From: an uncultured Alphaproteobacteria bacterium
GTDB taxonomy: Bacteria; Pseudomonadota; Alphaproteobacteria; CAAHEQ01; UBA3637
Assembly (NCBI GenBank): GCA_934202735.1
Contig: CAKPYH010000004.1
Location: 1 to 64,000, forward strand
DNA length: 64,000 nt
Reading direction: 5' to 3'
Made by a program: the position numbers and the translations under genes. Shown one piece after another: positions 60,853 through 64,000 of this stretch. The notes beneath the pieces were generated by a model that was not told the DNA's origin, did no database searches, and was given only the letters and a program-made list of their open reading frames with translations. Each line of letters starts with the position of its first letter. Within the stretch, counting starts at the first letter, position 1.

Positions 60853-61401
60853 ATGAATGGTCATGCCATCCGGCAAGAGTACTTGGAAGCCGCTTTGAAT
60901 TGGATTAGCGCAGGACAAATTGAACAATATATGGCCGTTCATCAACATAATCACAATGCTATTGAATTATGGAATTATTTTCAATCGGTCATCGGTTGGG
61001 TTCAAAACCTGTTTCCCAACTATAGAAAAGAAATGAAAGGATTACCATGGGGGATCTTTTATAACGCCTTTCATAATCATGACTACGATCCCAAACAATT
61101 AGAAGAACGCGTGTCAGAGTTGATGAAAGACGAGTATGATGAAATTACGGCTAAAAAAGGAATCTATGAATATGTATTGGGTGGTAATGAACGGTGCTTG
61201 CAAATTCGGGCTTTTAAGGACAGAGAAAAACGGGCAGCGTATGAACACCAAAAAGGGATCTGCCCCAAATGTCAGAAACATTTTGAAATAAATGAAATGG
61301 AAGCCGACCACATTATACCGTGGAGCCAAGGTGGCCATACAACCCAAGATAATTGCCAAATGCTATGTAAAAATTGTAATCGGATTAAAAGTAATGTATG
61401 A
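60853..61401 (+). CDS. HNH endonuclease, probably 5'-truncated DUF262/HNH protein
   Basis: A 182-residue reading frame. The C-terminal about 60 residues form an HNH nuclease domain: CPKC, EADHIIPWSQGG, the asparagine in TTQDNCQMLC, and CKNC form the zinc knuckles and metal site. The first about 120 residues (ALNWISAGQIEQYMAVHQHN, RAFKDREKRAAYEHQKGIC) resemble the region between the DUF262 and HNH domains of GmrSD-type modification-dependent restriction enzymes. The DUF262 domain itself is missing; instead the composite repeat begins seven bases upstream. The ribosome-binding site is poor. I think it is a remnant that may still encode a bare HNH nuclease. Confidence 0.7.
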   Translation: MNGHAIRQEYLEAALNWISAGQIEQYMAVHQHNHNAIELWNYFQSVIGWVQNLFPNYRKEMKGLPWGIFYNAFHNHDYDPKQLEERVSELMKDEYDEITAKKGIYEYVLGGNERCLQIRAFKDREKRAAYEHQKGICPKCQKHFEINEMEADHIIPWSQGGHTTQDNCQMLCKNCNRIKSNV

Positions 61402-61528
61402 ATGCATTTTGTCTTATGATCAAGATACATCCCCGCATTCACTTTCTCACCGAAACGTTCAAGAAATAATCCCGTTCAAGGAAAACAACTTGTTGTTGGA
61501 ACATCACCCTGATTTAATGATTTTTTAA

Positions 61529-61603
61529 TGGTGGGTGCGACAGGGATTGAACCTGTGACCCCTACCGTGTGAAGGTAATGCTCTCCCGCTGAGCTACGCA
61601 CCC
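61529..61603 (-). tRNA. tRNA-Val (anticodon CAC)
   Basis: A 75-base cloverleaf on the minus strand. The acceptor GGGTGCG / CGCACCC pairs perfectly, the anticodon loop TTCACAC places CAC at 34-36, the discriminator is A, the T loop is TTCAATC, and CCA is encoded. Confidence 0.95.
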
Positions 61604-61619
61604 AAGTTCAATACGGGGC

Positions 61620-61648
61620 ATTATAGAATATCCTTTTTCGGAAGTCAA
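61620..61648 (-). promoter_or_regulatory. Promoter of tRNA-Val
   Basis: On the minus strand, TTGACT (61643-61648) and TATAAT (61620-61625) are 17 bases apart. Confidence 0.8.
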
Positions 61649-61769
61649 GTAAAAAAGCGACAAAATAATAAAAAAATTTCTACATTTCAAAAAATAGTAT
61701 GGGGATATACACGGAAATGATAAAACAGAGAGTGTTCTCAACATTCTTTCGCGTCTTCTTTGACGGGCG

Positions 61770-61944
61770 TTTATATCTTTTGTCATCTTCAGGCTCTGCC
61801 GGGTATTCACGCTTCCCTGTCATCTTTGGGTAGTTTTTAGCATTGTCATCTTCGGGCTTGACCCGGGTACCCCCCTTATTGTCATCTTCGGGCTTGACCC
61901 GGAGATCCAGGGAATATAAAGGACTTCTTTTGTCCTGGATTATG
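61770..61944 (+). repeat. REP-like repeat array, copy C (no core)
   Basis: The same family of units as copies A and B, in plus orientation: diverged units near 61780 and 61820, full units at 61845-61871 and 61881-61909, ending with TCCTGGAT at about 61933. The 165-base core is absent. Confidence 0.8.
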
Positions 61945-62195
61945 CGCTGCGCTTACCCGCTCACTGCGTTCGGGGCCGCCTGTCGGCGTTGCCTTCGGCC
62001 CCCGCTTCCGCGGGACTGCGCAAATAAAAAGTTGCCGGTGGCAAGTTTTTGTGCGCCAAGCAATGAACCTTATTGAAAACAAGGACAACCCTTTGTCCGT
62101 TGTTTGAAATTAGGTGGAATTGAACAAGGTAATAGCAAAAAACCGGGAATGAGAAAACTAAAACAAATCCGATACAAGCAAATCGCAAGACACGA
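61945..62195. other. Gene-free GC-rich stretch with hairpins
   Basis: Directly after copy C comes a GC-rich segment to about 62020 with several small hairpins (for example CCCGC / GCGGG), probably another repeat type. TTGCC-GGT-GGCAA followed by TTTTT (62032-62050) looks like a terminator. The rest shows no gene. Confidence 0.45.
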
Positions 62196-62669
62196 TTATT
62201 GGCGGCCCGTAGAACCGAACCCGCCGGCTCCGCGATCCGTGTTCGGATTGACCACTGCCACCGTTTCCAAATCCGCCAACAGAATCGGGCAAACAACCGC
62301 TTGGGCAATTCTATCCCCCGGGTTGATCACAAAATCCGTATTTCCCAGGTTGATGATATTTGTTTTTAATTCGCCGCGATACCCGAAATCCACTGTACCG
62401 GGTGTATTGACCACAGAAATACCGTACCGTGCCGCCAAACCCGAACGCGGACGGACTTGAATTTCATACCCGAACTCGGGTCCCAAAGGGAAAGGACCGA
62501 CCAACTCCATTTTAACACCATTGGGTATCAAAGCGTGTTCCCCCGGATGCAAAATGACCGGTTCGGCCACTGCTGCCCGCAAATCAAACCCCGAGTCACC
62601 GGCGTGTTTATAGCCCAAACGATCCCAAGTCGGCGCATAATGTTCCAAATATTCAATCAATAACCGCAT
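62196..62669 (-). CDS. dut: dUTP diphosphatase
   Basis: A 157-residue trimeric dUTPase that hydrolyses dUTP to dUMP, keeping uracil out of DNA. All five motifs are present: AGDSGFDLRA, RPRSGLA, NTPGTVDFGYRGE (with G where most have D or S before the Y), GDRIAQAV and the C-terminal RGAGGFGSTG arm. AAGGAG precedes the ATG. Confidence 0.96.
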   Translation of the reverse strand: MRLLIEYLEHYAPTWDRLGYKHAGDSGFDLRAAVAEPVILHPGEHALIPNGVKMELVGPFPLGPEFGYEIQVRPRSGLAARYGISVVNTPGTVDFGYRGELKTNIINLGNTDFVINPGDRIAQAVVCPILLADLETVAVVNPNTDRGAGGFGSTGRQ

Positions 62670-62690
62670 CTTTTATTCTCCTTGAAGCGC

Positions 62691-62719
62691 ACTATACCAT
62701 GGTTTTAGGTCTCGTGCAA
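62691..62719 (-). promoter_or_regulatory. Promoter of dut
   Basis: On the minus strand, TTGCAC (62714-62719) and TATAGT (62691-62696) are 17 bases apart. Confidence 0.6.
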
Positions 62720-62751
62720 CAAAAAAAGAAGCCCCGACAGATAAAAAAGAG

Positions 62752-62779
62752 TTGATTTTTGTCTAAAAATGGTTATAGT
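62752..62779 (+). promoter_or_regulatory. Promoter of yajC-secD
   Basis: TTGATT (62752-62757) and TATAGT (62774-62779) are 16 bases apart, 29 bases before yajC. Confidence 0.6.
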
Positions 62780-62808
62780 ATAGGGTATTCTTTAACGAAA
62801 GGAAAAAT

Positions 62809-63153
62809 ATGTTTATTTCACAAGCATTGGCTCAAACGGCCGCAGCGGCGGCTTCAACAACAGGAACAGGTTCTTTTTCAGGTATGATGATGCAACTGCT
62901 TTTGATTGTGGCGATTGTGTATTTTATTTTAATTCGTCCGCAACAAAAGCGTATTAAAAAGCACGAAGCCGAATTAAATGCCATCATTAAAGGCACCACC
63001 GTTGTTGTGGCGGGCCTGATCGGCCGTGTCGTCAAGGTCACAGACGATAAAACTTTAAAAGTAGATTTCGGCAACGGTATGGAGGTGAAAGTCTTGCGGG
63101 CGTATGTGTCTCAAGTGGTCTTTGAAAGCCAACCGGAAACCCGTAAAAAATAA
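62809..63153 (+). CDS. yajC: Preprotein translocase subunit YajC
   Basis: A 114-residue accessory subunit of the Sec translocase. A single membrane helix (LLLIVAIVYFILIRPQQKR) carries the family signature YFxxIRPQxKR, followed by the small cytoplasmic domain with the GTTVVVAGLIGRV block. AAAGGA precedes the ATG. secD follows after 14 bases, the usual order. Confidence 0.96.
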   Translation: MFISQALAQTAAAAASTTGTGSFSGMMMQLLLIVAIVYFILIRPQQKRIKKHEAELNAIIKGTTVVVAGLIGRVVKVTDDKTLKVDFGNGMEVKVLRAYVSQVVFESQPETRKK

Positions 63154-63167
63154 CGAAAGGGAATAAA

Positions 63168-64000
63168 ATGTTCGGATATTCAAAAATTAAGATCGGCGTT
63201 ATTTGCGCCATTGTGGCTTTGGGCATCTTTTTTGCATTGCCAAACCTTTTGCCAAAAAGTATGTATCAGCAACTGCCTAAATCGGTGCAGGCCTGGTATC
63301 ACCCTGTCACATTGGGGTTGGACTTGCAGGGGGGATCTTACCTGTTAATGGAAGTGGATACGACCAGTTTAGTGCGTGAAAAACTGGAATCTTTGGCCAA
63401 TGTGGTGCGTCCGTCTCTGCGTGAAAATCGTATCTATGCCAAAGTGGCCGTGCAAGAGGATACGTTGCAGGTCAAACTTGTCAATGCGGCTCAAATCTCG
63501 GCTGCCCGGGATTTGGTACGCAAGCAGGATAATGTGCCCTTGAACATTGAAGCCGATGGCACAACCTTAAAGGTATCTTACACCACACAAGCGTTGGAAA
63601 AAATGAAAACACAAGCGGTGGAACAATCCATGGATATTGTACGGCGGCGGATTGACGAACTGGGCACAAAAGAACCGCAGATTCAACGCCAAGGGACCGA
63701 TCGGATTGTTATTCAGTTGCCCGGTGTGCAAGATCCTTCTGAAATTAAAGCCTTGATGGGGAAAACGGCCAAAATGTCGTTCCACCTGGTGGATGAAGAA
63801 ACTTCACCGCAAGCGGCCCAAATGGGAAAATTATCACCCGATTCTATGCTGATGACGGGGGACGAAACCGGTTATGTTGTCTTGAAACGGTCGGTCATTG
63901 TCGGGGGCGAAAACTTGGAAGATGCACGGGCCAGCTATGATGAAAACGGCGTTCCCGTTGTGTCATTCAGTTTTAAATCCTTGGGGGCAAAACAATTTGC
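63168..64000 (+). CDS. secD: Protein translocase subunit SecD, 5' part (runs off window)
   Basis: The first 277 residues of SecD, which uses the proton motive force to pull proteins through SecYEG. One N-terminal helix is followed by the hallmark GLDLQGGSYLLMEVD and the periplasmic P1 domain (RRRIDELGTKEPQIQRQGTDRIVIQLPG). The frame remains open to the last base. AAAGGG precedes the ATG at 63168. Confidence 0.97.
   Translation, partial: MFGYSKIKIGVICAIVALGIFFALPNLLPKSMYQQLPKSVQAWYHPVTLGLDLQGGSYLLMEVDTTSLVREKLESLANVVRPSLRENRIYAKVAVQEDTLQVKLVNAAQISAARDLVRKQDNVPLNIEADGTTLKVSYTTQALEKMKTQAVEQSMDIVRRRIDELGTKEPQIQRQGTDRIVIQLPGVQDPSEIKALMGKTAKMSFHLVDEETSPQAAQMGKLSPDSMLMTGDETGYVVLKRSVIVGGENLEDARASYDENGVPVVSFSFKSLGAKQF

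Noticed and set aside
61292..61528. Open frame overlapping the end of the HNH gene and extending to the tRNA
   Set aside because: It lies out of frame with the HNH domain, has no ribosome-binding site and resembles nothing; it is probably chance.
61843..62076. Open frames over repeat copy C and the GC-rich stretch
   Set aside because: Translations are repeat-derived (for example SSSGLTR repeats) with no start signal.
1..64000. CRISPR arrays, prophage, complete type IV secretion locus, rRNA genes
   Set aside because: I looked for regular spacers, phage structural genes, virB/dot clusters and rRNA sequence and found none.

Overview
This window looks like part of a chromosome from an alphaproteobacterium, probably an uncultured, host-associated and oxygen-limited one. 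The strongest marker is a complete gcrA, the alphaproteobacterial cell-cycle regulator. Supporting markers are an IalB-family protein, a clpB promoter of the alphaproteobacterial sigma-32 type, and an alphaproteobacterial-style elongator tRNA-Met. A flavin reductase-rubredoxin fusion and a FeoA-FeoB fusion fit life with little oxygen. Genes are tightly packed, with many ATGA overlaps. Most promoters I can read are sigma-70-like with a 17-base spacer. The exact lineage is inference.

Layout. 1-576: 3' end of a cysteine-rich repeat protein. 596-10011 (minus): an operon starting with a His/Cys-tailed small protein, then xseB, ispA, nth and three exported or envelope proteins (one DUF4139), followed by gcrA-polA from a promoter inside the last of these. 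10145-15401 (plus): tolC, macA, macB ATPase and macB permease, ending in an unexpected VirB8-like protein. 15485-19266 (plus): SPOR protein, nagZ, M50 protease, serS, terminator. 19321-19813: an IS200-type remnant that keeps its translation-blocking hairpin. 19876-25017: kinase and CDF pair (minus), cbpA and three GNAT acetyltransferases (plus).

25089-34893 is the most accessory-looking part: several proteins of unknown function, a secreted nitroreductase-like protein, a composite intergenic repeat, and a 1872-residue autotransporter with an ankyrin-like segment and a cysteine-rich segment. 35006-40035: feoA-feoB fusion, tRNA-Met, an alpha/beta hydrolase, a GmhB-like HAD phosphatase and a eukaryotic-type phosphomannomutase. 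40195-45822: AsmA, a tiny protein and TrkH. 45908-49628: tatD, tcdA, uvrD. 49665-51757: a small unknown protein under a perfect consensus promoter, rlmN, an IalB-like protein. 51920-54424: heat-shock clpB. 54562-60416: tRNA-Asp, a membrane protein, a Sel1 protein, the flavin reductase-rubredoxin, a LOG protein, a DUF192 protein and murJ. 60546-62195: a second composite repeat inverted relative to the first, an apparently 5'-truncated DUF262/HNH nuclease, tRNA-Val and a third repeat copy. 62196-64000: dut, yajC and the start of secD.

No CRISPR array, intact phage or complete secretion-system locus is visible. The most interesting items are the orphan VirB8-like protein in an efflux operon, a rubredoxin gene with its own internal ribosome-binding site inside a longer fusion, the eukaryotic-type phosphomannomutase, the inverted composite repeats beside a truncated nuclease gene, and the coupled envelope genes of unknown function behind nth.
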